A stretch of 64,000 nucleotides of DNA from Austropuccinia psidii (lineage: Eukaryota > Basidiomycota > Pucciniomycetes > Pucciniales > Sphaerophragmiaceae). This document shows, in pieces, positions 1 to 11,200 of this stretch. The notes beneath the pieces were generated by a model. That model was not told the origin of the DNA. It made no database searches and was given only the letters and a program-made list of their open reading frames with translations. The translations under genes were made by a program, and so were the position numbers. The stretch spans positions 1,585,501 to 1,649,500 of the forward strand of contig JALGQZ010000013.1 of the NCBI GenBank assembly GCA_023105745.1, written 5' to 3'. Numbering within the stretch: position 1 is the first letter of the stretch; every line of letters starts with the position of its first letter.

Positions 1-1663
1 TGTCCAAGGAGTTCCGGGGTTCTTGATTGATTCTCAACTGATTGGATGAATAAAAGCCTTGTGAAACTTCCCTTTAATAATACTGGGCCAGTATTCCCTT
101 GGGGGAATATCATTGAAATGAAAAGGCCAACACCTGAAGGGCCAGGTGATTGGGGTCCTTGAATGGTCTTGTGAATACCAAAAATGGATTGCCAGCTTGA
201 GAATTCTGAGTCTTCCTTTTAAATGGAGTTATGGACTGGTGATGTGACATGAAATTCAGAAATGAAGTCTTGAAAGTGTACCATTGGATTGCTTTGTAAA
301 AATGGTGCATAATGGTATATAATACCATATATTCCCCATTCCTGGTTCCTGAAGCCCTGGGTCCATTTTTGCGAGTAATTTTTCCTTTTCTTGAGGGGAA
401 ACCCTGCTGGAGGTAATCTGGTGGCCTCTGGTGGATTCCAGAGGCCATGACTTGAATCTTGAAGTCCATGGCCATTTTGGGGTTCTTGGGTCCTTGAGTT
501 TATGGCCAAAATTGGGGTCAGGTGAACCCACTTGTTGTTTGAAACTGACCTTGGATTGGCGGTGACTGAGGTTCCCCCTTGGTTCTTTTTGTCCTCATTG
601 GATTTAGGCCAAAAGCGGCCTATGAGCAATAGAAGCCATAGAGGGCCTAAATGGCCCAAAAAAGCCATGTAGACCCCAAACCCCCTAATTGAAGGGGGTG
701 GTCAGAGGCCCTGTGAAAGGTTGAAGGGGAAGCAGATCTCCCAGGCCCAAAGTCAGAGGGATTGGCCTGGGGTTTGGTGAGGTGGAGAGTTGGCCAGGAA
801 AGGTGGGTTTGGCCCAAAAAGGCCATTAAACACCACAAGAGGGCAATCTGAAATAAAATGATAATATGGACAATTGGCCAAAAACCAGGATCTGGCTGGA
901 ATTTCCATGAACACCATTTGGGGGTTATTTCCCATGGTTGTGATAGTACCCCCTACCTTGATTGGGGAGCTCCTGAGCACAAAGACAAGGGCCATGACTT
1001 GAATGTTGAAGTTCATGGCCCTGTATGGCCATTTTAGGTTTCTATGTCCCTTGAGATTTATGGCCGAAATTTGGGTCAGATGGGCCAAACGAGGTGCCCC
1101 CTTGGGCGCGTTTGGCCTCATTCGTTTTAGGACAAAATGGACCTAAAGGGTTCCATGGCATATGGACTGTGGCATACAGACTGCGGGCCATAGGAGCCTT
1201 AGGTGGATTAAATGGCCCCTAAACCCCGTAATCAAAGGGGGTGGGCCAGAGGCCCTGGAGATGGCCGAAATGTCCAAAGACTCCCAGGCCCAAAATCAGA
1301 GTGATTGGCCTGGGGTTTGGTGAGGTGTAGATTTGACAAAGAAGGCCAATGGCCAGGAAAGGTGGGTATGGACCAAACTCCAGTAAGCACCACAAGAGAC
1401 CAATTGGCCATAAAGTGGGGTCAGGCAGGAATTTCCATGAACACCAATTTGGGGGTGATTGCTCATGGTTGTGACAGTCAGGCCTTCAAACACATACTTT
1501 GAAGATGAAGGGAAGTACTCCCTGAATTTCTTTGGAGAATTATTTTGGAACAAGAAATCAATTACAACACCTTCTAGAATTTTTCAACTTCAATTAAAAA
1601 GTTTTTCAGCCCTAAATATTTTTATCATAGGTTACAAACACTTTATAATGGTTAACTCTCAAA
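1..1663. repeat. GC-richer tandem repeat, period about 530-545 bp
   Basis: Two units and parts of a third can be matched by eye. The block around 741-815 (CCAGGCCCAAA, then GGCCTGGGGTTTGGTGAGG) recurs at 1284-1375. The block at 901-950 (ATTTCCATGAACACC) recurs at 1431-1481. The block at 424-530 recurs at about 980-1085, and 617-713 recurs at 1187-1259. The stretch is rich in GGCC and CCC runs, unlike the AT-rich DNA to its right. Minus-strand frames of up to 149 codons (219-668, 753-1121, 1296-1553) come from the repeat itself; several end in the same HQTPGQSL. They resemble repeat-derived hypothetical proteins I recall from A. psidii, and I do not call them genes. The left edge is cut by the window. 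Confidence 0.7.
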
Positions 1664-1668
1664 GTTCT

Positions 1669-3592
1669 TGTGAACCTTGAGGTATATTTTACATACCCAA
1701 ATAGGCCACAATTATCTTAAAAACAAATTTTGAATTATGCATAACTCATAAGTCATGCATATATCCAAAATTCATCATTTTTGATTTCATAAAAGATGAA
1801 TAACTTTTTATTGAGTAAATAAATCCATGGATTTAAGGCCAGATTTGGATTCTACACAAAAATTCACCTAGGGCAGCTCAATAGAGTGAATAAGCTCAAA
1901 CTAACTCTTTGAGGTGGTAAAATAGAAAATACTTCAATACCACATCATCAATACCACATAAAAGATCCGTAAAAAAATTTGTTTTTCTTAATTTCACGCC
2001 AAAATAATGGGAATGTGAGAAATCCCATGTTACATATACCCTGAGAATAGTGTTATGCATGTTTTGAGAACTTAATATCATGGTATTCTTACATGGACTT
2101 TTGATACACACATAGTGGATATCTCACTTTAAGCTTAAATTTCTATTTTGACGTGAAAAATAAGGAAGGGGGACAAAAGACATCAAAGAGAGCCAGGGTA
2201 CCCAACCTCTGAGGCCTCAGAGCCGTGGAAAGCTCCAAAGCTTGGATAGATGGCTGATCTTGGTCCAATTAGTAAACTAAAACACTTTGGGAACTTGGTT
2301 ACCATGTTACAACTACAGTAAATCTTAGGAAAATAGCAAATAACCTGCTCTTTTGACGTGCCAAGGAGGTAAGAAGCTACTTAGACTCCTGTAACCATGT
2401 CAATTCTTAATGATTTTCCATGGATAAACCCCAAAAGAGTAATCAAAACCCTTTCTGGACTTTTATCCATTGATTTACCTCATAGCAACCAGTTAAACAC
2501 TGATATTTGCAATTCTACATAGAAATGAGGTAAAAACTTCAAAAATTCATTAAAAATACAATTCTTAATGAATCTTTCTGAAACTTTCAGGACCAATGGA
2601 GAACTGTATTATCTATGGTGCAACCAAAAATAATTACAGCTTTACTAGTAAAATTAAGAGTTTTACATACAGTCCATTTTTGACTATTCTACGTGAAACA
2701 CTGAATCTTCAAAAATTCACAGTAATTATAACCTGTGATGAAATTGGCAGTAACATTGATAAGTTTGAGAAATCAATGATTATTTTGGAATAAAAGAAGA
2801 TTTACAGATGTTACTCCTTTTATTCTTAACCATATTGGGGTTGGTAGTCATGTAAAAGCATCAATTAAGTAATTATGATAATCTTACGTGACAACAGATG
2901 ATGCAATCGATAATCCAGAAAGGTTTATTGTTTTCTCACTCACTGGTTTTTGAGTTTGCTTCATGGAACGCCTCTTTGAGCTGGTGTTGACTTAAAAGAG
3001 GCCTCTTCTTGCTGTTTTTTCCACATAATCATCTTATTATTTTTTTAAATAATTATTACCAACAAGTAAGTATTAGTTATAGCTATTCTTGAGTGTTTCA
3101 AATATTTCAGAATCAATCAGAAAGACTTGAAATCATAGAATCCAACTATATATTGTTGTAATACTGTTATAAATTCATTTTGATCCTTAAAATCCACATT
3201 TCTACATCAAATCTCTCTATCTTATCTCTCAATAAGTTCTTTGGAATATTAGTGAGTGATTTATATTTTAATTCTTCAAGTTTTTCTCTAAAATTAGTTT
3301 TCTTCAAGAATTACCATTATAATTATTCTTGCAAAAGATAATTGTATGTTAAAATAATTTTATTATTTTAATAAAAGAAGTTTTATTATTAAAATCTTCT
3401 TGTAATTGATTCTTGTAGACAATTACTTAATCAACGTTAAAATCACTAGTAGTGTTTAACACATGAAAGAAATAATTCTTCAATTATTTAATTGTGGTTA
3501 TAATAACATTTTGTTATTATATTTCATAAGAACAGTCATAGTACTGTTGATTAATAGTAATATTATCATCAGTTTCATAGACAAATCTTACA
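1669..3592 (+). mobile_element. Solo LTR, family 1, copy A
   Basis: A 1,924-bp LTR begins TGTGAACCTTGAGG and ends CAAATCTTACA, with TG...CA termini. It is flanked by a perfect 5-bp target duplication, GTTCT at 1664-1668 and 3593-3597. There is no internal coding region, so this is a solo LTR left by recombination between the two LTRs of a complete element. Copies B, C and D in this window align along its full length. It holds a 65-codon open frame at 2596-2793 that copies B and C keep (see findings). Confidence 0.9.
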
Positions 3593-3597
3593 GTTCT

Positions 3598-5235
3598 CAA
3601 TGTGAATTCATAACAATTATGTATATACTTGTTTTTATACTTTCTCACTTAGCATTAATAAGATTATAAGATAACTATTCATTGTTTTAAATAACATTAT
3701 ATTGTATCTTACATGTTTCAAAGCCTTATAATTGTTATAATAGATAATAACCAAATTCAAATTTTTAAATGACCATAATTTTGACTACAATGAAAGAATC
3801 AGTAAGTGATGAGAAATATTTAGCAATCTTAACATGAGAAAAATTAAAAGTAAATAATTATGAGTATAAAACTGAAAAGGAATAATTAGGCTAACTCATA
3901 TTTCAAAATGAAAAAGGGAAGTTGAGTACCTTCCAGAGTAAGGCTATTAACAGGGAAAACGACTCCTTCTTCAGTCCTTTTAGCAAGACTTTGGAATATA
4001 TTATTTTTAGAAACCTCAAGAAAATTCAATACATCTATACAGATTTCTTGTACGGGATAATATTTTCAAACATCCATTGAGTTCTTTCACTGTGTATATC
4101 AAATATGTTAACATTCCATACTTCTTCACTTGTGGCAGAGAGAAGTGCCCAAATTCAAAGGATCTGGAGAAGTGTATCAAGAAACAAATGGTTTATTATT
4201 GATAAATTTTCTGTGAACCTTGCAGATTTTGTTTGAAAAATACAAAACTAAAGTTATAATTTAATTGACTAGGCATGCACCACTTGAATAAGTGAAGGTG
4301 AATTTGATGCACCTAAAGGTGGATATAACTCAAAAAAAACTATCATCTGACTACACCATAAAATGAAAACTATAGTTTTATATGATGACCAACCTACACA
4401 ATAGTATGATTAGTTACTATCTTTATTTATGAAAAACATGTGGAAACGGAATTTATATGTATGGGTGTCACACAAAAAAATAATGAAACAATCGTAAACA
4501 ATAAAAATGAAAATAGAAGAATAAATGCAAAAGGAATTAAATCATAAACAAAAGGTACAAGGAAGGACAATGAGTTAGGAGACTGGAAGGCTGATTGTAA
4601 TATAGATAAAGATTGTAAAATTGGAGACTAACGCCATATTTATATGGATACACAATGTGTAAAATATTTGAAAATAACATGAATTACATTAGAACTTGCT
4701 AAAGATTCAATTATAGCAATTAGGACAATAAATAACTAATAACTAATGGTAGATAAAAAGTGTATAAATAACAATAAAATGAGGAAAGTATCGTGACAAA
4801 TCTTATCAACAAACACTGAATTATGGGATTAGTTTGTGGTTCAGAAAATGAAAATCATGGGTTAATAGACTGTACCTGTAATCAGCTACAAGATAACAAA
4901 ATTCAAAGGAAAGAGTAAATAAAATGTGAATTAAAGAAAGGATGAGAATAAGGAAAGTAAGAGAAAATAGAAAAGATCTTTTAACAAGAGATAAGGAAGT
5001 CAAAGAAGACTGATCACCTCATCTTGGTAGCTGAAGCAGCAGCCCAAATGGTGATTTCAAGGATCATACACATAGTCATATGCATGATGTCATACAGGAG
5101 ATGATTTAGGTTTGTGTTCCTGTAAGTGAAGCTTGTGCTGATCAAATTGGAAAGTTGATTTCCTAATTGTCCCATTATGTACATTATCTGTGGCTCTTGG
5201 GTATCCTGTTGGCTTAGTGACTAGGGGTTTGCCAT
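3598..5235. other. AT-rich intergenic DNA, no gene seen
   Basis: Low-complexity AT-rich sequence, A-rich at about 4400-5000. Open frames are short (at most about 68 codons), lack start context or family features, and are expected by chance at this composition. I see no repeat that I can match elsewhere in the window. Confidence 0.5.
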
Positions 5236-5450
5236 ATTTTGCATACCCAAATAGGCCACAAATTTCTCAATGTAAGTCTTTAACTATGCCAAACCCAGAA
5301 TTCATGTGAACATTTAGAACACATCATTTCTGAAAAGAAAGAATAGTGAACTTCATTTAATAAGAAAATTTATTGCTTCAACACCAAACTTCTATTTTAC
5401 ATACAAATTTATCTAGTTTAACTTGATAAGGTGCATAAGCTGAAATTATT
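5236..5450 (+). mobile_element. Relic of a family-1-like LTR (5' portion)
   Basis: The sequence GCATACCCAAATAGGCCACAA matches the opening of the family 1 LTR. The following 200 bp keep the same order of blocks, including the stretch near TTCTATTTTACATACAAATT and a GCATAAGCT block that corresponds to GAATAAGCTC in copy A. The TGTGAGCC terminus is lost and the match fades after about 5450. Confidence 0.55.
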
Positions 5451-6447
5451 GCTATGGGTCGTTCAAATGGGTAATACTTTGGCAAGTGGCCTCACTACGC
5501 ATATATTTACTATCACATTCAAGTAATTGCCTTGCTTGTTATAGCACAATTCTCATGATTAGAATCTCATCTTACAACCCGGTTTTTCTTCACTTCTAAT
5601 TGTTTATTTTTAAATTCATTGCATACACAGGATAATGAAACAAAATTTTAATTTTTGCGTCTGGTGATATCATTCTCCTGTGTATCATGATGTCGCAGGA
5701 CCCTGTTATTTATGCGCTTGCGCTGCTTTGTTTTTGGATTCAATGCATACGTATGGGATTGAAGCAATGTCCTGGTTTCTTTTCCTTAAAAATTAACAAC
5801 CTTGTGCCCAAGCTGTAAACTTAATGGCTTGGTAAGAATGGTCTCAATATTCATGAGGCAATGGCTTGATGAGGTTTAGCCTCTTCTATCAGCATCGACA
5901 TACTGGAGTTTGCGCAGAAGTTAGCAAAGAGACCCTCATGTGAGCAATGAAGAATTGACGGTGATCGCGTTATTTAGGGGCGTAACCTCCTCCCAAAGTT
6001 AAACGGATAACTCGTGTTTCGTAAGCGATTGCAGCCAGTGAGCACTATCGCGAAAGCCAATGAGTACCTCAAGGCAGGTTTTGACACGCACAAGGGAGGC
6101 AAGCCTTGTGAGTAGATTCAAATTAGCCATCACTGATGACGGGCGTCATGGTGGTGGAAAAGGAAAGGGCTCTGGAAGTTGTCGGTGACGGTGGGTAAGG
6201 AATATTGGAACACTCAGGGTGCGCTAGTTTCCAGGCGGCGGCTGGTTACTCGCGCAAGCAACGCATGTGCCTTCATGAAACGCAAGTGAACATAATAAAT
6301 TCCGTCACATGCGTAGACAAACAAAATCCAGCGCGCAATTTCGCAGCGAAAGCCGAAGCCGGCCTGAGGGTACTTGTGGGTCAGCGACTCAATTGTAGGT
6401 GTCACTCAGCATGAGGCAGCTTACAGCTCTTCAGGATTGCCCCTGCC
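5451..6447. other. CpG-rich flank downstream of the secreted-protein gene
   Basis: From about 5640 the sequence becomes visibly richer in G+C and in intact CpG (GCGCTTGCGC, TCGCG, GGCGGCGGC). This is the 3' side of the minus-strand gene at 6448-6766, so the proximal part should carry its 3' UTR. I could not fix a polyadenylation site. Frames on both strands at 6205-6414 (plus, 69 codons) and 6214-6405 (minus, 63 codons, no ATG start) have no recognisable features. Confidence 0.45.
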
Positions 6448-6766
6448 CTAGTATGGGTATCCATAGTAGGGGTAACCACCCCAGTAAGGGCGACCCCAGC
6501 CGTAGTAACCTGGGTATGAATAGCCGTAGTACGGATAACCGCCGCCAATAATTATGGGAGCGCGGGTTTTTGCATTAGCGGCCACAGCAGCAGTAGCTGC
6601 TTTAGAAGCAGTGGCAGCGGTGGCAGCTGTTTCGGCAGCAGGTGCAGCAAATGTTCCTGAAGTGGCATCAAAGCAAAGGCGTCAGCGATGGACTTCCAGC
6701 GAGTAGATGGAAGTAAACGTTACCCGTAACAGCGGCGAGAGCAATAGTGATGGCGGTAAATTTCAT
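6448..6766 (-). CDS. Small secreted Ala-rich / Gly-Tyr-Pro-rich protein, two exons
   Basis: Exon 1 is 6766-6724 and exon 2 is 6656-6448; the joined frame is 252 nt, 83 residues plus TAG. Exon 1 begins ATG AAA TTT and encodes MKFTAITIALAAVTG, a typical signal-peptide core, and cleavage after an Ala in the following TFAAPA stretch is plausible. Residues about 20-45 are almost all Ala and Thr. A short basic stretch (AKTRAP) leads to a C-terminal tail of about 35 residues built from Gly, Tyr, Pro and Trp (GGGYPYYGYSYP, GWGRPYWGGYPY). The intron is phase 1 and keeps the frame; without splicing the first frame stops after about 32 codons. There are no cysteines, so a disulfide-stabilised effector fold is unlikely. 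A cell-wall, matrix or haustorial surface protein is an inference. I recognise no named family. The gene stands alone in a CpG-rich island, with a TATA box about 160 nt upstream of the ATG. Confidence 0.8.
6657..6723 (-). other. 67-nt spliceosomal intron in the secreted-protein gene
   Basis: On the minus strand the intron runs from donor GTAACG (after ...GTT ACG G) to acceptor CACTTCAG. It contains GCTGAC, which fits the fungal branch-site consensus RCTRAC, with the branch A near 6682, 25 nt from the 3' end. Its length is typical of fungal introns. Removing it joins two otherwise incompatible frames. Confidence 0.8.
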
Positions 6767-7540
6767 CTCGGCTTTATTTGTTTGTGTAAAAAGTTTTCAA
6801 AAATATGACAAACAGTCAACTAGAAAGATTAGGTAGAAAGATAAATTAAAAAGGATTGGAAACTCCTGTTTGTCTGGCAAGGTGATAATGGAAGTAAGAT
6901 GAGGGAGGAAACTGACCAAGCAAGGTCTTTATATAGTCTGATGAGTGTCTTTGCTGCTTGCGTTCCAAGCAAAGCTACATGTACGTAAAACCTCGATAGC
7001 TAGTTTTGCCAACCTGAACCGATGAATGTGGATCAACTTGCCTTGCCAGCTGCGAGTAAATCAACTCATTCAGGCATTATTTGGCGAATACTTTACCCAA
7101 ATAGTCAATGTTTCTCAGTAAACTGGCGGTTTAGTCGCAAGATCGGGGTACAACTGCAGTTTGCCAGTACGCAAGCCGCAAGTGTGATCTTCCCAACTCG
7201 CCCTTATGGTCACTAGCTTCTTGTAAAACAACGTTTTCAGTGAGCAGAGCTCTGCAAATGCTTGTTTGCTTTCATGAGGAATCGGCTCGTGACTCGGACG
7301 GCCAAGCTGGGAAAATCTATGAGCAAGGAAGCGAAGCCTGAGGCTGGTTTGGGTGAGCAAGGTTGCTTAGTCCGTTTATATCCTGATATGGAGAGAAGTC
7401 AAGAAGAGCCTGCTACAGACCCTATATCGCCTTATTGAGCCTGAGACGAGTTTCTGCTGTCAAGATTCAGTCCCTGGTCACTGCAAAAATTAACTGCTTT
7501 CCTGGCAGTATGTCAATTCTTTTGCACGCTATGGCATATA
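6767..7540 (-). promoter_or_regulatory. Upstream region and probable promoter of the secreted-protein gene
   Basis: The CpG-rich composition continues to about 7500, then gives way to homopolymer-rich AT sequence. Open frames at 7022-7216 (plus) and 7115-7360 (minus) lie here but show no domain, signal peptide or codon periodicity that I can defend. I treat the stretch as 5' UTR plus promoter. Confidence 0.45.
6927..6935 (-). promoter_or_regulatory. TATA box of the secreted-protein gene
   Basis: On the minus strand the sequence reads TATATAAAG within GACTATATAAAGACC. It lies about 160 nt upstream of the ATG at 6766, which would put transcription start near 6900 with a 5' UTR of roughly 130 nt. 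The motif stands in GC-balanced sequence, so it is less likely to be chance than in the AT-rich surroundings. Confidence 0.6.
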
Positions 7541-7790
7541 GCAGTCAATTTTTGTTATTTTTTTCACCTTAAGATCCATCTTTTTCAACAAAATTATTTT
7601 TCACAGAAAAGTTGAATTTTTTTTGGCTACAAAACTTTTTTTTCTGGAGAAGCAAATTTGGAAAAAAAATTACTTGTGACAAAAAAGCATTTTTTTGCGA
7701 AAAAAAAACAAACTTTTTCACAAAAGCTAACTTTCTTCCAGAAAAAAAAGTAATATATTTTCACCCTGTAAAAAAATATGTTCTGCCACA
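7541..7790. repeat. Low-complexity stretch of alternating A and T runs
   Basis: Runs of 7-9 T or A alternate with short unique segments (CTGGAGAAGCAAATTTGG, CTTGTGAC, TTTTTTGCG). Frames on both strands (7612-7815 plus, 7627-7860 minus) encode only Phe/Lys-rich low-complexity sequence and are composition artefacts. Confidence 0.5.
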
Positions 7791-8070
7791 TGATTTCAAA
7801 GCAAAACACATGTAAAACATATAAAAACACAAAATAGCACAGAGTGTCACAAATTGGCAAAAAGTGGGTAAAAAACTACCTGTAGTCACTGCGTTTTCTG
7901 TTGAAGAAATTCATGATGGTCAATATGAGGGTGCATAATCATATTTTGGACTTGAATATGTTTCTATACCTAATTCTGATAAACTCATGGTTAGTAAACA
8001 TGTAAAACATTGGAAAACTTACAAAATAGCACAAAATGGCCAAAAAAACCTCTACAGGCTGTGCTTTGGC
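7790..8070 (-). repeat. Two degenerate units of the ~170-bp satellite-like repeat
   Basis: Read on the minus strand, two blocks about 185 bp apart share GCTATTTTGT, then a T-rich spacer, then GTTTTACATGT. These are the landmarks of the repeat also seen at 14.1-15.7, 26.4-26.7, 36.4-36.9 and 53.1-53.95 kb. Confidence 0.5.
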
Positions 8071-8274
8071 TTCACAACCATTTGCAAAAATTACCTTGGA
8101 TTTTCCAATCACCTTGAAAAAAAAGCAATCCCTGCCAGTTCAGGTAGCAGTTCAAATCTAGGCCCAACCCAGCTTTCAACTTTTTTCATACCAGGCTCTC
8201 ACTTGCTATTATTATTTGGTCATCTTCCAAGCCGTATTTTCAATATTAAGACGTACTTCACAAAATTAATGTAA

Positions 8275-11200
8275 CTATAGAGCCTCTGGAAATCCAAAAT
8301 AATCCCTTATTCCACAAATTTCTTTGAGAGAAAAATCAAAAAAATTGAAAATAATATGAAGCCATTAGTCCTGAAGTATTCTTTTATGATTCTAAGAATC
8401 AAAATACTTTCTTTCCTTATCTCCTATCATATACTTCCTTTCATGTATTTCATTTTTCTGAAATTTCATTCATCAGATAAAAAGATTTCAAATGTTGCAA
8501 ATCTTTACATTAAAACATATCTCTTTAAAACAATTTGTTATCATCATTTTCTCTCACTCACTCAAAAAACCAAAAGAAAAATATGTAGTTTTTATTATAA
8601 TTTTATCCCAAAAACTTAATTTAACTTAATATCTGAAAATTAAACACAGATAAAGATATATTATGTCCTTCCTCATGCATTGGGAAACAATTCTGAAAGT
8701 TTTTTATGGATATCAGACTCAAGAGAAATATCTCCCAAAAATATTCACCAAGTATAAATTTCTCCATTTCTTATCTGCAAAAGCCAATATTTTTTTTGAA
8801 AGTTGGGACCATATATCACTTTTATTTTACCACAAATCAAATTTCAATTACTTTGACATGTTTTCCTCATCATGGATATAACATTAGACCCCTTGTGACT
8901 CAAAACATTTTTGCTGCAATATCAGGTAACATTCAATGTGTAAAAACATTATAAAATAAACTACTTCATAGTGATATTTTTTGAATTATCATTAAATTCA
9001 CAAAAAAGGTTCCTTTTGAAAGAAAAATACATCATTTTTTTACTGTGGTTAGGAAATGAAATTTAACTCAGGCTCTTAATATTTTTCTATTTTTCAGAGG
9101 AAAGTAAGAAAGCCTATAGCAATCTTTTCAAATTGAAGACATGTTAATTCATTACCAGCCCTACATCAAAATGCAAATGTAAAAAGTCAACTTTACACTC
9201 ATATGTTTTAGCTCTTTATATGAAAAATAATCTCTTTTGGATTCAAAATATGTACTAAGATTTCCATAGTATGAAAATTGGGTATCCATATGCAAGCTCT
9301 TGTAAAATGTTAAAATTGAATTGAGGGAAGTCATAACTTCAATGAAATTTCCATTTCTTGATATTAGTTTTGGATGCTCTCAAGCTTATTTTCTACAAGG
9401 AAATCTCTTGTTTCAAAAGATTCTCTGAAATCAACTTTGCAATTTATTTGATTTTTCCATTTTTTGGTAATAATAACTACATTAAAAGTGTGATATTGTC
9501 TGATGCACAACCATAATATTCAATTTATGAGGAACATGTATCAAGCCCAAATATTTTTTTCAAAACGTATATGCCCTTGTACATAAATGTTAGGATCCAA
9601 ATGGAAATTATAAAAAAAGGGTCATCTTCATAGAATAAGTTCAGCATCATATAGAGCTAATTAATATTATAAATATTTATAACTAGATCAAGAGAATAAT
9701 AATAAAAATAATATCCAAATCCTTATTTGGGTTTGAGAATAAAAAACTTAGCGTAAAAACTCTCCCTCCAATTAATCAATTTTAATAAGTTATTTCTTCA
9801 TTAATATAATCTCCCAAAACCTGAAGGAATTATACTCAGATCACTATAATGATCTCAAATTGGTAGAAACACTGATATCTTTCAATGGGCTAATTGATTG
9901 CTAAATTTGGAATACTTCTGCAATTATATGTATTACTTCATGCCAAAACATCTGAAGTATCCTGCTTCCAAAAACTAAGCTTCATATATTTCAAATTATT
10001 GATACCCTTAACGTTTGTTTTATAAATAAACAAATTCAATTTTAACTTTCCTTTTCTTGGTGATAAAATAAAGAATTTATGCAAATATATTGATTTTAAA
10101 TCAATATAGTTTTCTAAGATTAGTTAGTTTTAAGAAAGGTAATACTAAAGCTCCTAATCCCCTCAAAAGGGACCTGAAAGTTAAACTTCCAATTGGATAG
10201 ATGTGGTGTAAGTTTTAAGTTCTTCCTTCAGGCTAGGAAGATTTTTCAGAAATTGCAAAATGCAACTATATATTAACTTAAATATATCTCTGAATTATAA
10301 TCTGCTCCCAGCTTTTGATTTCACATTTTTTTATAAACTAAGTATTCAGCACGTATATATGCAAGACGCAAACATGTCAAAAATACATCTTATTTTCTTC
10401 CTTCATTCTCATATTATTGTTTTTTTTTGAAAATGGAATATTTGAAGGTAAAAAGGTGTGTTTTCACTTTATGAAATTTGTTTCATACTAAGATACTTTC
10501 TCATGAAGAAAACTTATAATTTTATATTTACATTAATTTTGTTACTAAATTAGATTAAAATGCAAAACAATCTCACAGTAATGATCTATTGCCCTTTTCT
10601 CTTCATTGAGACAAAGAATCTTTAAAGAAAATGAAGTCAATTTTGACACTCATCTTTTAGCTCTACAGCCCAGGGGAAATAATGATTGAATTATTTTCAC
10701 TATAAAATCTAGCTTCAGATAATCAAAAAACCCTTTGGAAGGCATCTTTGAAGTGGAAGAATTGTCAAAGTTGGAGAAGGTGATTTTTTCATAAGTGTCT
10801 CTATGAGAGAGTTTGTAATCTGATAAAGAAATTTCATTTAAATACAAACACTGAGTATAAATTCTTTGGATATCTGAGTCAAAGAAGATAAGGCAATACT
10901 TTGGATTTTCCTTATTAACTCTTAAATAGAAGGGGAAGTGGTCAAAGGTTCTGTCATCTTTGAAAAGGATCATTCCTCCAGAAGTGATCATATTGGAAAT
11001 TTGACTCTATCGGCCTTTTTTGTGGCGGTTTTTGGTTTCTTTGGAGCTTTGGATGAAACTTGTTTTTAAGTTCATTAAAATTCAGCTAAAAACTTTATTC
11101 AACCCACCTTCACTGGCCAGGTTTTAGTCAAGTTGGATAAGGGATTATTTCACAATTCACTATTATTATAAATTCCTTAATGAAGAAAAAACTAAGAGTA

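Noticed and set aside
219..1553. Minus-strand frames of 63-149 codons as protein genes
   Set aside because: They recur with the tandem unit, overlap in different frames and lack start context or domains; they are repeat translations.
3463..3669. 68-codon plus-strand frame
   Set aside because: It crosses the end of solo LTR copy A into flanking DNA, so it is a chance frame.
5687..5818. 43-residue frame (MMSQDPVIYALALLCF...) in the CpG-rich island
   Set aside because: Short, with no clear signal-peptide cleavage site, promoter or partner exon; chance is likely in a compact GC-balanced stretch.
6205..6414. 69-codon plus-strand and 63-codon minus-strand frames beside the secreted-protein gene
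   Set aside because: They overlap each other on opposite strands, show no features, and lie where the 3' UTR of the minus-strand gene is expected.
7612..7860. Phe/Lys-rich frames on both strands
   Set aside because: Produced by alternating A and T runs.
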